Assembly (NCBI RefSeq): GCF_945836005.1
Contig: NZ_OX241534.1
Coordinates: 1,254,275 to 1,318,274 of the forward strand
DNA: 64,000 bases
Reading direction: 5' to 3'
Source of the DNA: Candidatus Nitrosacidococcus sp. I8
GTDB lineage: Bacteria; Pseudomonadota; Gammaproteobacteria; Nitrosococcales; Nitrosococcaceae
The notes under the pieces are model-generated. The model searched no databases and was not told where the DNA came from. It saw only the letters and a list, made by a program, of their open reading frames with translations. Both the position numbers and the translations under genes were made by a program. Shown in pieces: positions 1 to 9,312 of this stretch; the first letter of the stretch is position 1, and every line of letters begins with the position of its first letter.

Positions 1-273
1 AATTACCCAGGATGACTGTAGTTGAGATTCACCTTTATCCCAAGGATACATGATAGAAGCGATAGGAACATCTCTAGATTCTCTTTGAGAAAAACCAAAT
101 AAATTTAGCAGTAAGGATTCGTAGGAATAGATATTAGCTTGTTTTTGAGTTGCCCTTTTTATTAATTTCTGAAGAAAATGGAACTGTGTATTATCGGTGG
201 ATATTACCTCTGGTAGTATTTCAGCTAATCCAGGAATAACTACAGTTAAGTTTAAGGATGGTTTTTGGATCAA
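1..273 (-). CDS. RpfE / phosphoglycerate-mutase-like protein, N-terminal part (cut by window edge)
   Basis: An open frame of 91 codons runs off the left edge, and only the N-terminal part is visible. The best start is a TTG at 273, preceded by an AGG-type ribosome binding site about 10 bases upstream. The frame is closed by the stop codon of the DUF2066 gene, which lies just upstream. The protein begins IQKPSLNLTVVIPGL and later reads SRDVPIASIMYPWDKGE. This resembles the N-terminus of proteins annotated as RpfE or cofactor-independent phosphoglycerate mutase-like, which belong to the alkaline phosphatase superfamily. The function in these bacteria is not well defined. The assignment rests on remembered family character only and is tentative. 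The gene probably shares a transcript with the DUF2066 gene. Confidence 0.35.
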   Translation of the reverse strand, partial: MIQKPSLNLTVVIPGLAEILPEVISTDNTQFHFLQKLIKRATQKQANIYSYESLLLNLFGFSQRESRDVPIASIMYPWDKGESQLQSSWVI

Positions 274-297
274 AGAATTTATACCTAATAATTTAAT

Positions 298-1383
298 TTA
301 AGGAATAAATTTATAATTTAATACTTCATTTTTTTCTATGTTAGATTCTGTAGAATTATTAGGGTTAACTTCAATGGTATCAGTATCATACTGCTTTTGG
401 GTATCCACTGTAAGTACCCTTCCGTAGGAAATTGCTGAAACCAAATCTGATATAGACCCATGTATTTCCAAGGAAAATCTAGCGTTTTTTTGGGATAGCT
501 GGATAGGCTGCACTTTGCTTACTTGACTAAGAGTCTTAAAATAACTAGATAACCTTGCATAGTTTGTAAATGAACCTACGTTGCTTACCTGAACAACGAT
601 TGATTGTAATGTGCTACTTCCAGATACAAGATGGCTTGTAATAATATCTACAGACTTATTCAATCCATTGTCGAGTACTTGATCTATACCCCCTGATATA
701 CTCCAGCTTTGAGTTTCTTCTATACTATAAAGACTCCATCTTCCCTCCCAATTATTTCCTTCTTGACGTAGTATCCTCCCAACGATTTGTACTGTCGCTG
801 GATAGCGATGAGAAGCTGTCTGTATTGGCATAGTAAAATTACCCCATACATCTCCGAAGGTAAGTTGTTTTTGATCTTCTAAATCCCAAAGGGGGAAAGT
901 AATAGGAATACCTCTCATATCAGCTTGCTCTTTTAATCTATCTATAAATAGAGAAGACTGATTAGATGTAAGTAGGTATCGTTTTCTATTATCTTCAATG
1001 GCAATCCATAGGAGTAAAGCAGGACGATTCTCTCCCCATATAGGCAAATTATTTTGGACTAATAGATCTTTTACCCCCTGATGATCAAAATTTACATGAA
1101 AAATAGGTACATTCTTATCGGAAATACTATAGCGAAATTGCTGTACTAAATTAGGTGCTTCTCTGAGAATAGGATTAAGATAAGTGCGATTGATTAGATT
1201 TCTATTCCCTACTACTTTCAGTAGTATATCTTGTAATCCTTGCTGCTCTGCATTAATTTGTTCAGCAGTACTCAAATTTTTACTACGCACAGGAACCTCT
1301 GCTTCGTATAAGTTTATAATTTCAGAAGCTTGTATTTTTACTAAAGTAAGTAAAAATAAGGATATCCCTAGAATTTTTTTCAT
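298..1383 (-). CDS. DUF2066 domain-containing secreted protein
   Basis: This is a 361-residue protein with an N-terminal signal peptide (about residues 1-19, hydrophobic core ILGISLFLLTLV), so it is probably periplasmic. The mature part starts with SEIINLYEAEVPV, and the region GLQDILLKVVGNRNL is typical of DUF2066 proteins. This family is found in gammaproteobacteria and is often encoded next to purM, as it is here, divergently and 113 bp away. No catalytic motif is visible and the biochemical function is unknown. The start ATG at 1383 gives the signal peptide directly. The family call is fairly secure; no role is proposed. Confidence 0.75.
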   Translation of the reverse strand: MKKILGISLFLLTLVKIQASEIINLYEAEVPVRSKNLSTAEQINAEQQGLQDILLKVVGNRNLINRTYLNPILREAPNLVQQFRYSISDKNVPIFHVNFDHQGVKDLLVQNNLPIWGENRPALLLWIAIEDNRKRYLLTSNQSSLFIDRLKEQADMRGIPITFPLWDLEDQKQLTFGDVWGNFTMPIQTASHRYPATVQIVGRILRQEGNNWEGRWSLYSIEETQSWSISGGIDQVLDNGLNKSVDIITSHLVSGSSTLQSIVVQVSNVGSFTNYARLSSYFKTLSQVSKVQPIQLSQKNARFSLEIHGSISDLVSAISYGRVLTVDTQKQYDTDTIEVNPNNSTESNIEKNEVLNYKFIP

Positions 1384-1421
1384 TGTTTTAGTTTATCATG
1401 TTGTATAGTTCGCTCTAGCTT

Positions 1422-1444
1422 TACCCTTAAAGCAAGGGTATTTT
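1422..1444 (+). terminator. Hairpin plus short T run in the purM leader
   Basis: A 7-bp perfect stem (TACCCTT/AAGGGTA) with a 5-base loop is followed by TTTT. It lies in the divergent DUF2066/purM gap, about 60 bases upstream of purM, on the purM coding strand. It could be a weak attenuator in the leader or a chance palindrome, because the T run is short. Confidence 0.3.
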
Positions 1445-1505
1445 GTATTGCTTATAATGTAACTAAAGCATTTAAAATAATACCCATTAATTATAGTTGT
1501 TTTCT

Positions 1506-2558
1506 ATGAATGAAAAAAAAGTATCTTCCCCTTCTTTGAGTTACCGATCTGCTGGCGTTGATATTGACGCAGGTAATCGCCTTGTAGATCAGATTAGACC
1601 CGCTGCAGCACGAACAATGCGCCCTGAGGTATTAGCAGGTCTAGGAGGATTTGCCAGCCTATTTGAGCTCCCTACTCATCGCTATCAAAACCCTATTCTT
1701 GTGGCAAGCACGGATGGAGTAGGCACAAAACTAAAACTTGCTATCCAGTTAGGTGTTTACGATACCATTGGCATTGATTTAGTAGCTATGTGTGTTAATG
1801 ATATTATTGTTCAAGGAGCAGAGCCTCTTTTTTTCTTAGATTATTATGCTACTGGTAAGTTAAATGTAGATGAGGCTAGTCAAGTTATTCATGGAATTAG
1901 TCATGGTTGTCTCTTAGCAGGTGCCGCCTTAGTAGGTGGGGAAACTGCGGAAATGCCAGGCATATACCAAGATAATGACTATGACTTAGCCGGATTTTGT
2001 GTAGGTATTGTTGAAAAAAACGCTTTGATTGACGGCAGTCAGGTACAGTTGGGAGATAGCTTAATAGGAATCGCTTCTTCTGGCCCCCATGCAAATGGCT
2101 ACTCCCTGATTCGTAAAATCATTGATCAAGGTAATTGGCGCTTAGATACTCCCTTTGATAATAACACCTTAGGCTCTGTACTGCTCACACCCACTCAAAT
2201 TTATGTAAAACCCTTATTAGAACTGTTTAGCAAAGTACAAGTGCGTGCTTTAGCTCATATCACTGGTGGAGGATTACTAGAAAATTTACCTCGGGTTTTA
2301 CCTACACAATTGAGTGCTGAAATTAATATTTCCCAATGGGCTATCCCTTCTATTTTTTGCTGGCTACAACAACAAGGGAATCTTTCTAAAGAAGAGTTAT
2401 ACCGTACCTTTAACTGTGGTATCGGCATGGTGGTTTGTGTTTCTGAAGCAGAAACTGAGAAGACTCTAGCCTGTTTAGAAGGTGCTGGAGAAACTGCTTG
2501 GGTTATCGGCAATATTGTTAATCATCAATCTGGAATGCCTAGAGTAACTCTTTGTTAA
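1506..2558 (+). CDS. purM: Phosphoribosylformylglycinamidine cyclo-ligase (AIR synthetase)
   Basis: PurM makes aminoimidazole ribonucleotide from FGAM with ATP, step five of cytosolic de novo purine synthesis. The N-terminus carries [16 protein letters not shown]. The ATP-binding [10 protein letters not shown] motif lies near residues 68-77, followed by [12 protein letters not shown] and [12 protein letters not shown], all hallmark PurM segments. The length (350 residues from ATG 1506) fits the family. A TTG three codons earlier (1497) is also open, but the ATG is the more likely start. purN follows after 22 bp, so the two probably form an operon. A hairpin in the leader could affect expression. 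Confidence 0.95.
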   Translation: MNEKKVSSPSLSYRSAGVDIDAGNRLVDQIRPAAARTMRPEVLAGLGGFASLFELPTHRYQNPILVASTDGVGTKLKLAIQLGVYDTIGIDLVAMCVNDIIVQGAEPLFFLDYYATGKLNVDEASQVIHGISHGCLLAGAALVGGETAEMPGIYQDNDYDLAGFCVGIVEKNALIDGSQVQLGDSLIGIASSGPHANGYSLIRKIIDQGNWRLDTPFDNNTLGSVLLTPTQIYVKPLLELFSKVQVRALAHITGGGLLENLPRVLPTQLSAEINISQWAIPSIFCWLQQQGNLSKEELYRTFNCGIGMVVCVSEAETEKTLACLEGAGETAWVIGNIVNHQSGMPRVTLC

Positions 2559-2580
2559 TACTTATACTATTACTATTACT

Positions 2581-3210
2581 ATGAGTACTAAATTGCTTCC
2601 TATTGTAGTTTTAATTTCCGGTCGAGGAAGTAATTTTCTTGCTATTTTAGAACAGGCTCAAACTGGAAAATTACCTGTAGATATACGAGCAGTAATCGGT
2701 AACAACCCTCAAGCACAAGGACTTTTTTATGCCCAACAGGCAGGAATAAACACTCATATACTAGACCATCGTCAATATAAGCAGCGTCAGATATTTGATC
2801 GAGAATTAATCAAAATTATTGATATTTATACCCCAGATCTTGTGGTACTAGCTGGATTTATGAGAATCTTAACTTTAGAATTTGTTCAGCACTATATCGG
2901 GAAATTAATGAACATCCACCCCTCTCTATTACCAAAATTTCCTGGGCTAAATACGCATCAAAGAGCACTTAAGGCTAAAGTTTATGAACATGGAGCTACC
3001 GTTCATTTTGTAACGGAGGAGGTAGATGGTGGGCCTATTATTTTACAGGCTAAAGTTCCTGTATATAAAAATGATACTCCGGAAATTTTAGCCAATCGAG
3101 TCTTAGAAAAAGAGCATAAAATTTATCCTCAGGCTATTTTAGCTTTCGCTAAAAAAGAGATATATCTTAAAGATGGGCAAGTTATTAGAACTACACCTTT
3201 GGTAAAGTAA
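2581..3210 (+). CDS. purN: Phosphoribosylglycinamide formyltransferase (GART 1)
   Basis: PurN transfers a formyl group from 10-formyl-THF to GAR in de novo purine synthesis. The N-terminal [12 protein letters not shown] binds the ribose phosphate. The catalytic triad positions are visible as N111 and H113 in [12 protein letters not shown] and D149 in TEEVDGGPI. The length of 209 residues is normal. It lies 22 bp behind purM, the usual gammaproteobacterial pairing. Its 3' end overlaps the convergent dcd gene by 20 bp. Confidence 0.95.
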   Translation: MSTKLLPIVVLISGRGSNFLAILEQAQTGKLPVDIRAVIGNNPQAQGLFYAQQAGINTHILDHRQYKQRQIFDRELIKIIDIYTPDLVVLAGFMRILTLEFVQHYIGKLMNIHPSLLPKFPGLNTHQRALKAKVYEHGATVHFVTEEVDGGPIILQAKVPVYKNDTPEILANRVLEKEHKIYPQAILAFAKKEIYLKDGQVIRTTPLVK

Positions 3211-3757
3211 CCCCAGTTTGTCCCTGATATTTCCCTTTACGGTCTTTATAAGAAACTTCACAAGATTCATTGGACTCAAAGAAAACGACTTGAGCTACTC
3301 CTTCATTAGCATAAATTTTGGCAGGGAGGGAGGAAGTATTAGAGAATTCTAGGGTAATATGCCCCTCCCATTCTGGTTCTAATGGTGTGACGTTGACAAT
3401 AATACCACAGCGAGCGTAGGTGGATTTTCCTAAACAAATAGTGACTATATTACGAGGGATTTTGAAATACTCTACAGTACGAGCTAGTGCAAAAGAATTA
3501 GGTGGAATAATACATACCTCAGATTGCATCGTTACAAAACTGTTTTCATCAAAATTCTTAGGATCTATAATTGCTGAATTAATGTTCGTAAAAATTTTAA
3601 ACTCATCTGCACAACGCACATCATAACCATAACTAGAAGTACCATAAGAAATAACAGATGTATTTTTTATCTCTCGGACTTGATAAGGTGCAAATGGAGT
3701 AATCATGTCGTATTTTTCCGACATATCTCTGATCCACCTATCAGGCTTTACACTCAT
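3191..3757 (-). CDS. dcd: dCTP deaminase
   Basis: Dcd deaminates dCTP to dUTP, feeding dTTP synthesis through dUTPase. The trimeric dUTPase-like fold is recognisable. [17 protein letters not shown] lies near residues 37-53 and KSTYARCGI near 111-119, and the catalytic glutamate is E137 in GHITLEFSN. The length of 188 residues fits the bacterial enzyme (about 190). The gene is convergent with purN, overlapping it by 20 bp at the 3' ends, so the two transcripts can run into each other. No separate terminator is visible. Confidence 0.95.
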   Translation of the reverse strand: MSVKPDRWIRDMSEKYDMITPFAPYQVREIKNTSVISYGTSSYGYDVRCADEFKIFTNINSAIIDPKNFDENSFVTMQSEVCIIPPNSFALARTVEYFKIPRNIVTICLGKSTYARCGIIVNVTPLEPEWEGHITLEFSNTSSLPAKIYANEGVAQVVFFESNESCEVSYKDRKGKYQGQTGVTLPKV

Positions 3758-3816
3758 CCTTTTATTAGCAAAGGTTGAAGCTGATTTAGTTATTACAAAA
3801 TTGAGGGGTACCCAGT

Positions 3817-4152
3817 TTATAGATTTTTCATAGTGCCTTTAGGCACTACCCTAGATACTCCATTTCTTTCAACTTTAACTTGGATTCCTTCTGCAAGCTC
3901 GACTTGCAGGAAGTTATCACCCACCTCAAGTACTTTTCCTAGCAACCCTCCATAAGTAATAATTTCATCCCCTTTTTTCACTGTTCCAAGCATAGTGAGG
4001 CGCTCTTTTTGTCGTTTTAACCTAGGGCGGATAATAAAGAAATAATAGATAAGAAAAAATGTGGCAAAAACTATCATAGGCAAAAGAAAATCTGCACTAT
4101 TTACTGCTTGCTTACTACCTTCTGCCCAAGCGTCCGTAATAAAAAAATTCAT
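3817..4152 (-). CDS. yajC: Preprotein translocase subunit YajC
   Basis: YajC is the small single-span subunit associated with SecDF at the Sec translocon. The 111-residue protein has one transmembrane helix (about residues 22-41), followed by the conserved [10 protein letters not shown] and a cytoplasmic beta domain containing [17 protein letters not shown], which is diagnostic. It is usually encoded between tgt and secD-secF. Here the neighbours are dcd and a lipocalin-like gene, so secD and secF must lie elsewhere. The gene upstream on the same strand ends 44 bp before it. Confidence 0.92.
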   Translation of the reverse strand: MNFFITDAWAEGSKQAVNSADFLLPMIVFATFFLIYYFFIIRPRLKRQKERLTMLGTVKKGDEIITYGGLLGKVLEVGDNFLQVELAEGIQVKVERNGVSRVVPKGTMKNL

Positions 4153-4196
4153 ATTATCGCCTTACTAATGCCTGTATAATTAAAAATGAAACTTAC

Positions 4197-4589
4197 TTAT
4201 TTTTTTTTGAAGAAGTGATAGCCAAAAGGACCTTTAAGCACCATCTTAGTAGGAGTTTTTTCAATCACTTTATACTTAGTGGTGTCTGAAGCATCAGAGA
4301 TTTCAACCACTGTGTTATTAACAATCTTATAATTTTTAGTAAACTTAGTATTTTTCCGTACAAATTTATTATAGCCAGATTGAATAACTATCCCATCAGA
4401 GGGATTAAATTCCCAAGTTTGCTCTTCTTTATTGCTACCACCACCATCTTGCTTTAACGCAGTCATTTCCATTAACCAAGCACCCGCTAGTTCTGAAGGG
4501 TCTTTAATCTCTACTTGCGCATAGACTGCAGCCGTAAAAAGAAAAGAAACAAGAAAAAAAATTGAAGCTAATATATTTCTATTATTCAC
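4197..4589 (-). CDS. Secreted lipocalin-like protein, function unknown
   Basis: This 130-residue protein has a clear signal peptide (about residues 1-24, ending VYAQ). The mature part opens with LAGAWLMEM, resembling the GxW start of lipocalin-like barrels. It continues as alternating polar/hydrophobic strands and ends with TPTKMVLKGPFGYHFFKKK. There are no cysteines suggesting a lipoprotein. The lipocalin-like call is an inference from the GxW motif, size and strand pattern. I do not recognise an orthologue and no ligand is proposed. It lies upstream of yajC on the same strand, with a 44-bp gap. Confidence 0.5.
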   Translation of the reverse strand: MNNRNILASIFFLVSFLFTAAVYAQVEIKDPSELAGAWLMEMTALKQDGGGSNKEEQTWEFNPSDGIVIQSGYNKFVRKNTKFTKNYKIVNNTVVEISDASDTTKYKVIEKTPTKMVLKGPFGYHFFKKK

Positions 4590-4777
4590 AATAGATACTC
4601 CTAGTAGATCCTTTAAAACATAGAAGAAAAATTTATAATTGTTTTATCGGATTTCTATATATCTTAAATATGGATTAAAAAATTCTCTGTTTATTTTTGA
4701 ATGTAGAGTATACCAAAGTTATTCAGGATAAAATAATTTAGAATTTTTAACCTTCTAAATTAAAAATATTTGAATCT

Positions 4778-5212
4778 ATGAAAGCACAGATTAAATGGAT
4801 TGAAGCGTGTAGTTTTTTAGGTCACTCTGGAAGTGGACATTCTGTGATTATGGATGGTCCTGCTGAAAGTGGAGGACAGAACCTTGGTATTCGTCCTATG
4901 GAAATGCTCTTACTAGGCATGGGGGGGTGCACTGCTTTTGATGTGGTACAAATTTTAAAAAAAAGCAGGCAGTCTATTACGGATTGTACTGTAGAAATTT
5001 CAGCACAACGTGCAGAAAGCGATCCTAAAGTATTTACTCATATTCATGCCCATTTTAAGATTTTTGGTTATCAGCTAACAGAGCACCATGTAGCCCGAGC
5101 TATTAAACTTTCTAGCGAAAAATACTGCTCTGCCTCTATTATGCTAGGAAAAATAGCTACAATAAGTCATGATTATAAAATAATTCATGTAGATACAAAC
5201 CAAGAAAAATAA
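4778..5212 (+). CDS. OsmC family protein (YhfA-like)
   Basis: OsmC/Ohr family proteins use a pair of reactive cysteines to reduce peroxides, although the YhfA-type branch has no settled substrate. Both cysteines are visible: C51 in LGMGGCTAFDVV and C117 in EKYCSASIML. The 144-residue length and the N-terminal IRPMEMLLLGMGG helix fit the YhfA-like branch better than OsmC or Ohr proper. A VOC-family gene follows after 17 bp, with a shared ribosome-binding region, suggesting one transcript. Confidence 0.85.
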   Translation: MKAQIKWIEACSFLGHSGSGHSVIMDGPAESGGQNLGIRPMEMLLLGMGGCTAFDVVQILKKSRQSITDCTVEISAQRAESDPKVFTHIHAHFKIFGYQLTEHHVARAIKLSSEKYCSASIMLGKIATISHDYKIIHVDTNQEK

Positions 5213-5229
5213 AATAAGGAATATAACTG

Positions 5230-5625
5230 TTGAATAATCCTCCATCCGTTATTGGGTTATGTCATGTAGCACTATTTGTTAGTAATCTTGAACCTTGTGA
5301 AGACTTCTATGTAAATATTATAGGAATGCAAGTGCAATGGAGGCCAGATAAAGATAATGTATATCTTAGTTCGGGAAGTGATAATCTTGCATTGCATCGT
5401 TTACCTAAAGATCAAGTACCCCACGGCATACAAAGACTCGATCATATTGGTTTTATAGTATCTACCCATGCACTTATAGATCATTGGTATGAGTATTTGA
5501 AAAGCTATAAAGTGACAATGAAGACGGAGCCACATACCCACAGAGATGGAGCACGTAGCTTTTATTGTATCGATCCTAGTGGAACTACAGTGCAGTTTAT
5601 TGCATTGAATCATAAAAAACCTTAA
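5230..5625 (+). CDS. VOC (glyoxalase/bleomycin-resistance) family protein
   Basis: This 131-residue single VOC module has the pattern [19 protein letters not shown] at the N-terminus, HIGFIV in the middle and [12 protein letters not shown] at the C-terminus. Candidate metal ligands are H12 and H72. The position normally holding the last ligand Glu is Q122, so metal binding may be altered. The TTG start at 5230 is supported by AAGGA nine bases upstream, and no ATG is available nearby. It lies between the OsmC-like gene and the stomatin gene. The substrate is unknown. Confidence 0.8.
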   Translation: MNNPPSVIGLCHVALFVSNLEPCEDFYVNIIGMQVQWRPDKDNVYLSSGSDNLALHRLPKDQVPHGIQRLDHIGFIVSTHALIDHWYEYLKSYKVTMKTEPHTHRDGARSFYCIDPSGTTVQFIALNHKKP

Positions 5626-5654
5626 TAGAGATATATTTTGGAGTCATAAATATT

Positions 5655-6578
5655 ATGGAATCCATGTGGATATTTGGTTTAGTAAGTCTGGTCATTGCTG
5701 TAGTGGCTATGGGAGTTAGGCGTGTCCCCCAAGGATACGAGTATACCATTGAGCGCTTTGGTCGCTATACCCATAGCCTACCTCCTGGTTTAGGAATTCT
5801 ACTGCCTTTCGTTGATCTAGTTGGTCATAGAGTGAATATGATGGAACAAGTGTTAGATATTCCTCCCCAAGGTGTTATCTCCAAAGATAATGCTATGGTA
5901 AAAATTGATGCTGTTTGTTTTTTTCAAATAGTTAATTCTGCAAAAGCGGCTTATGAAGTCAGTGGATTAGAAAATGCTATCCGAAATCTGACAATGACGA
6001 ATATCCGTACCGTTTTAGGATCTATGGATTTGGATCAAATGTTAAGTCAGCGAGATGAGATTAATGAAAGGTTGCTCCATATTGTCGATTATGCAACTAA
6101 TCCTTGGGGAGCAAAAGTTACTCGAATTGAGATAAAAGATATTAAACCGCCTACTGATTTAGTAGAATCTATGGCAAGACAAATGAAGGCGGAGCGAGAG
6201 AAAAGAGCTGCTGTACTTGATGCAGAAGGTAGTCGGCAAAGTGCTATTCTTAAAGCAGAAGGAGAAAAACAAGCTGAAATCCTACGAGCAGAAGGAGAAA
6301 GACAGGCCGCATTTCTTGATGCTGAAGCTCGGGAGCGACAAGCAGAAGCTGAAGCAAGGGCAACTCAAGTAGTCTCTGAAGCTATTAGAGATGGTAATAT
6401 ACAAGCCATTAACTATTTTGTAGCACAAAAATATGTAGATGCGCTAGCACAGCTTGCTGCTAGCCCTAATAGCAAAGTATTTATGCTACCTACTGATGCT
6501 TCAGGTATTTTAGGTGCTATTGGTGGTATTAGTGCGCTTGTTAAAGATGCTATGGCACATCAAGGGAATAAAGAATAA
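5655..6578 (+). CDS. SPFH/stomatin-like membrane protein (QmcA type)
   Basis: This 307-residue protein has an N-terminal membrane anchor (about residues 3-20). The SPFH (band 7) domain begins [19 protein letters not shown], and a long Ala/Glu/Arg-rich coiled coil (about 175-245, repeated AEGE/AEAR units) drives oligomer rings. Such proteins organise membrane microdomains and modulate proteases. It is followed after 3 bp by an NfeD-type gene, the classic stomatin/NfeD pair. QmcA is the closest named type, but the family has many paralogues, so no symbol is given. Confidence 0.88.
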   Translation: MESMWIFGLVSLVIAVVAMGVRRVPQGYEYTIERFGRYTHSLPPGLGILLPFVDLVGHRVNMMEQVLDIPPQGVISKDNAMVKIDAVCFFQIVNSAKAAYEVSGLENAIRNLTMTNIRTVLGSMDLDQMLSQRDEINERLLHIVDYATNPWGAKVTRIEIKDIKPPTDLVESMARQMKAEREKRAAVLDAEGSRQSAILKAEGEKQAEILRAEGERQAAFLDAEARERQAEAEARATQVVSEAIRDGNIQAINYFVAQKYVDALAQLAASPNSKVFMLPTDASGILGAIGGISALVKDAMAHQGNKE

Positions 6579-6581
6579 TCC

Positions 6582-7031
6582 GTGAGTTTTTTACAAACTT
6601 TAGATTATCATCACTGGCTACTACTAGGCTTATTACTACTTGTAATTGAAGTACTCGCTGGTGGTGGATTTCTCATGTGGCTAGGGTTTTCCGCTTTAAG
6701 TACAGGGTTAGTGGTATTCATATTACCGTGGTTTAACTGGGAATTACAGCTTGTAATCTTTGCAATTGGTTGTATCCTATCGGTGTTCATTTGGTGGAGA
6801 TTTTTTCGTTGGACCGTAGATTCGAAAAATAGCTCTCTAAATCGCCGTGGCAGCGACTTGGTAGGACGTGAAGCAGTTCTTAAAGAGCCTATAGTTAATG
6901 GATTTGGGTATGTCATGATTGATGGAGTACGTTGGCAAGTCACAAGCCCTAAAGATTTACCTGAAGGTACTCGAGTGCGCCTGCTAAAGCAGGATGATCT
7001 TATTTTTACTGTAGAAAAAATAGATTTATAA
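6582..7031 (+). CDS. NfeD family protein (YbbK-like)
   Basis: The protein has 149 residues with three to four hydrophobic helices (about residues 10-75), then a soluble OB-fold domain containing LVGREAVLKEPI and DGVRWQVTSPKDLPEGT. This is the short NfeD type that partners stomatins. It probably stabilises the SPFH oligomer in the inner membrane. The start is GTG at 6582, only 3 bp after the upstream stop codon, so translation is probably coupled. Confidence 0.87.
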   Translation: MSFLQTLDYHHWLLLGLLLLVIEVLAGGGFLMWLGFSALSTGLVVFILPWFNWELQLVIFAIGCILSVFIWWRFFRWTVDSKNSSLNRRGSDLVGREAVLKEPIVNGFGYVMIDGVRWQVTSPKDLPEGTRVRLLKQDDLIFTVEKIDL

Positions 7032-7093
7032 ACATTTAATAATTTGTTATATAGCAAGGTAGCTACAAAATAATTAGAAATTAATAAAGGGTA

Positions 7094-7912
7094 ATGGCAA
7101 ATATTTTTAATAAGAAAATTCAATTACATGGTTTTAATAACCTTACAAAAACCCTGAGCTTTAATATTTATGATATTTGTTACGCTCAAACCCCAAGGCA
7201 ACGCCAAGAATATATTGAATATATTGATGAGGAATATAATGCAGAGCGTCTTACTAATATTCTGACTGAAGTTACCAAAATTATTGGTGCTAATATTCTA
7301 AATATTGCAAGGCAAGACTATGATCCTCAAGGAGCAAGTGTTGCTATTCTGATTGCAGAAGATAAAGATGATAATATTAGCGTTCTTTCCAATGCTGAAG
7401 CACCAGGTCCTCTGCCAGAGAGTTTAGTAGGTCATTTAGACAAAAGCCATCTCACGGTACATACCTATCCAGAGAGCCACCCTGATAATGGGATTAGTAC
7501 CTTTCGGGCAGATATTGATGTATCAACCTGTGGGCGTATTTCTCCTCTAAGAGCCCTCAACTATCTAATCCACAGTTTTGAATCAGACATTGTGACGATG
7601 GATTATCGAGTACGGGGGTTTACCCGTAGTATAGATGGAGGTAAGCATTTTATTGATCATGAAATCAATTCCATTCAAAATTTTATTGCTGAAGATACTA
7701 AAGATAGATACCACATGATCGATGTGAACATTTACCAAGAGAATATTTTTCATACCAAGATGATGCTGAAAAATTTTGATTTGGATGATTATTTATTTGG
7801 TGGAAGTAGCTCTGATCTAAGTTACGGTCAGCAACAAGAAATTACTGATCAAGTGCGAAAGGAAACTTTAGAGATATTCTATGGTAAAAATATACCAGAT
7901 GTAGATGATTAA
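7094..7912 (+). CDS. speD: S-adenosylmethionine decarboxylase proenzyme (class 1A)
   Basis: SpeD supplies decarboxylated SAM, the aminopropyl donor for spermidine. The sequence follows the Escherichia coli class closely, with [54 protein letters not shown] and [11 protein letters not shown]. Self-cleavage should occur between K117 and S118, producing the pyruvoyl cofactor at S118. The length of 272 residues is slightly above the E. coli 264. No spermidine synthase gene is in view. aguA-aguB, 34 kb away, supplies putrescine. The gene ends 4 bp into the convergent GTPase gene. Confidence 0.95.
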   Translation: MANIFNKKIQLHGFNNLTKTLSFNIYDICYAQTPRQRQEYIEYIDEEYNAERLTNILTEVTKIIGANILNIARQDYDPQGASVAILIAEDKDDNISVLSNAEAPGPLPESLVGHLDKSHLTVHTYPESHPDNGISTFRADIDVSTCGRISPLRALNYLIHSFESDIVTMDYRVRGFTRSIDGGKHFIDHEINSIQNFIAEDTKDRYHMIDVNIYQENIFHTKMMLKNFDLDDYLFGGSSSDLSYGQQQEITDQVRKETLEIFYGKNIPDVDD

Positions 7913-9312
7913 AAAAATTCCAAATTATTCATAATAACTTCAATATAATCAGTAAGAGAGTCTATTGTTTCCGAATCAAAATTTTCACTGCTACTTCTTC
8001 GAATTTGAGTAAATAGCCTTTCCAGTTTTTTCCGTTGTGTATCAGAGATAAGAGAAGTGTAGTTCGTACTCTCGTTTTGAGATTCTAAATCTAGAGATCC
8101 TCTTTGAGCGTGGGTTCTTTGGCTGACTACCTTGTAGTGATAAAGAGCACGACCTAAAACTACATAGGGAAAATTGATATTTGTAGTAGGTCCTATTCGA
8201 AATTCTATCCCCCCCAGAGGAATACCAAATGTTCTTATATCTGCAATTTTTTTATGAGAAAACCGAGCAGTAACCCCACCTATAACTGAACCTACAGCAG
8301 CACCGAGCAAAAAAGAGGAACCACCTACTGCTGCATCAAACCCTAAGCCCGCTAATGCACCGCTAGCTGCACCTGTAGTGATAAGTTGCTGTCGATTTAA
8401 CCCAAAAATATTCCAGCTATCTAAAGAAAATAAATCTATATCTAAAATATTTAGCTCTGTCTCACTACGCACTAACCCATGATAGTCATAAATTCCTTCA
8501 ATGGTACTACGACCTTTTTTTTCTAAATCCCGTAATTTATCTTTATATTTTTTGGTTAAGGATTCTTCATAAATATGCGCTTCTTTTTTTGATGATATTT
8601 TCTTAGTAATTTTAAAGGAAACCATAGTTGCTAGCATTTGAGCGATAGCTAAAGCACTTTGCTGGGTTTGGTTTTGTCTCCTTTCTTCTAAAGCCTTAAT
8701 TGCTTTATTAAGCGGATTTTGCCACTCCTCTTGAAGTTGGCCAAATGCTTTAAGTAAGTCTAAGCGTTTATTAAATTCTGCTGTCACTGCATTAAATACA
8801 CGCACAATTTTAAAATACTGACTCAATGCAGCACGCCACTGTTCAATATAATCTCCTTCCCCCACCATATTAATTAAGGCGATACTCGGCTGTCCTGTCC
8901 ATCGTAGGATTTCCATTTCTGCCTCATACTCTTCCCCATAGGGGTGAGAACCATCAGTTACATATAAGATCCCCGCCCCTTGCATAATGGGACCTAGTAG
9001 TTCGCATTCATCCGTGAATTGGTCAGTATTTTGATACGTTTCAATAAACTGAGAGATCGCATTGGCACGCTCAGAGGCAGTATTAGCTTTAGATTTTATC
9101 CATGCAAAAGTTCTACGAGCTCTTTGAAATCCCGGAGTATCTACCAAAATGTATTGCTCTCGTCCATCTATTTTCATAGGAAAATAACGGCTTTTTACGG
9201 TAGCTCCCGGAATAGGTGAAATATGTACTGATTCGTCCTGAGTAAGTGTCGCAACAATACTTGATTTTCCTTTATTAGGGTGACCAACAACAACAAAAGT
9301 AGGCGTAGACAT
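7909..9312 (-). CDS. GTPase with DUF3482 domain
   Basis: This 467-residue protein has an N-terminal Era-like G domain. The P-loop GHPNKGKSS is at residues 10-18, DTPGF is the G3 motif, and [16 protein letters not shown] lies in the later G-domain region. The C-terminal half is DUF3482, with a Gly/Ala-rich hydrophobic stretch near residues 315-350 that could insert into the membrane. Its start overlaps the stop of the upstream DUF2868 gene by one base (TAATG), so translation is coupled. This two-gene arrangement recurs in proteobacteria, but its role is not established. The GTP-binding motifs are certain; the biological function is not. Confidence 0.82.
   Translation of the reverse strand: MSTPTFVVVGHPNKGKSSIVATLTQDESVHISPIPGATVKSRYFPMKIDGREQYILVDTPGFQRARRTFAWIKSKANTASERANAISQFIETYQNTDQFTDECELLGPIMQGAGILYVTDGSHPYGEEYEAEMEILRWTGQPSIALINMVGEGDYIEQWRAALSQYFKIVRVFNAVTAEFNKRLDLLKAFGQLQEEWQNPLNKAIKALEERRQNQTQQSALAIAQMLATMVSFKITKKISSKKEAHIYEESLTKKYKDKLRDLEKKGRSTIEGIYDYHGLVRSETELNILDIDLFSLDSWNIFGLNRQQLITTGAASGALAGLGFDAAVGGSSFLLGAAVGSVIGGVTARFSHKKIADIRTFGIPLGGIEFRIGPTTNINFPYVVLGRALYHYKVVSQRTHAQRGSLDLESQNESTNYTSLISDTQRKKLERLFTQIRRSSSENFDSETIDSLTDYIEVIMNNLEFF

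Noticed and set aside
1184..1408. Plus-strand ORF opposite the DUF2066 gene
   Set aside because: It is antisense to a confidently coding gene and has no recognisable product.
6240..6360. Repetitive Ala/Glu-rich coding in the stomatin gene
   Set aside because: This is the normal coiled-coil of the SPFH family, not a DNA repeat.
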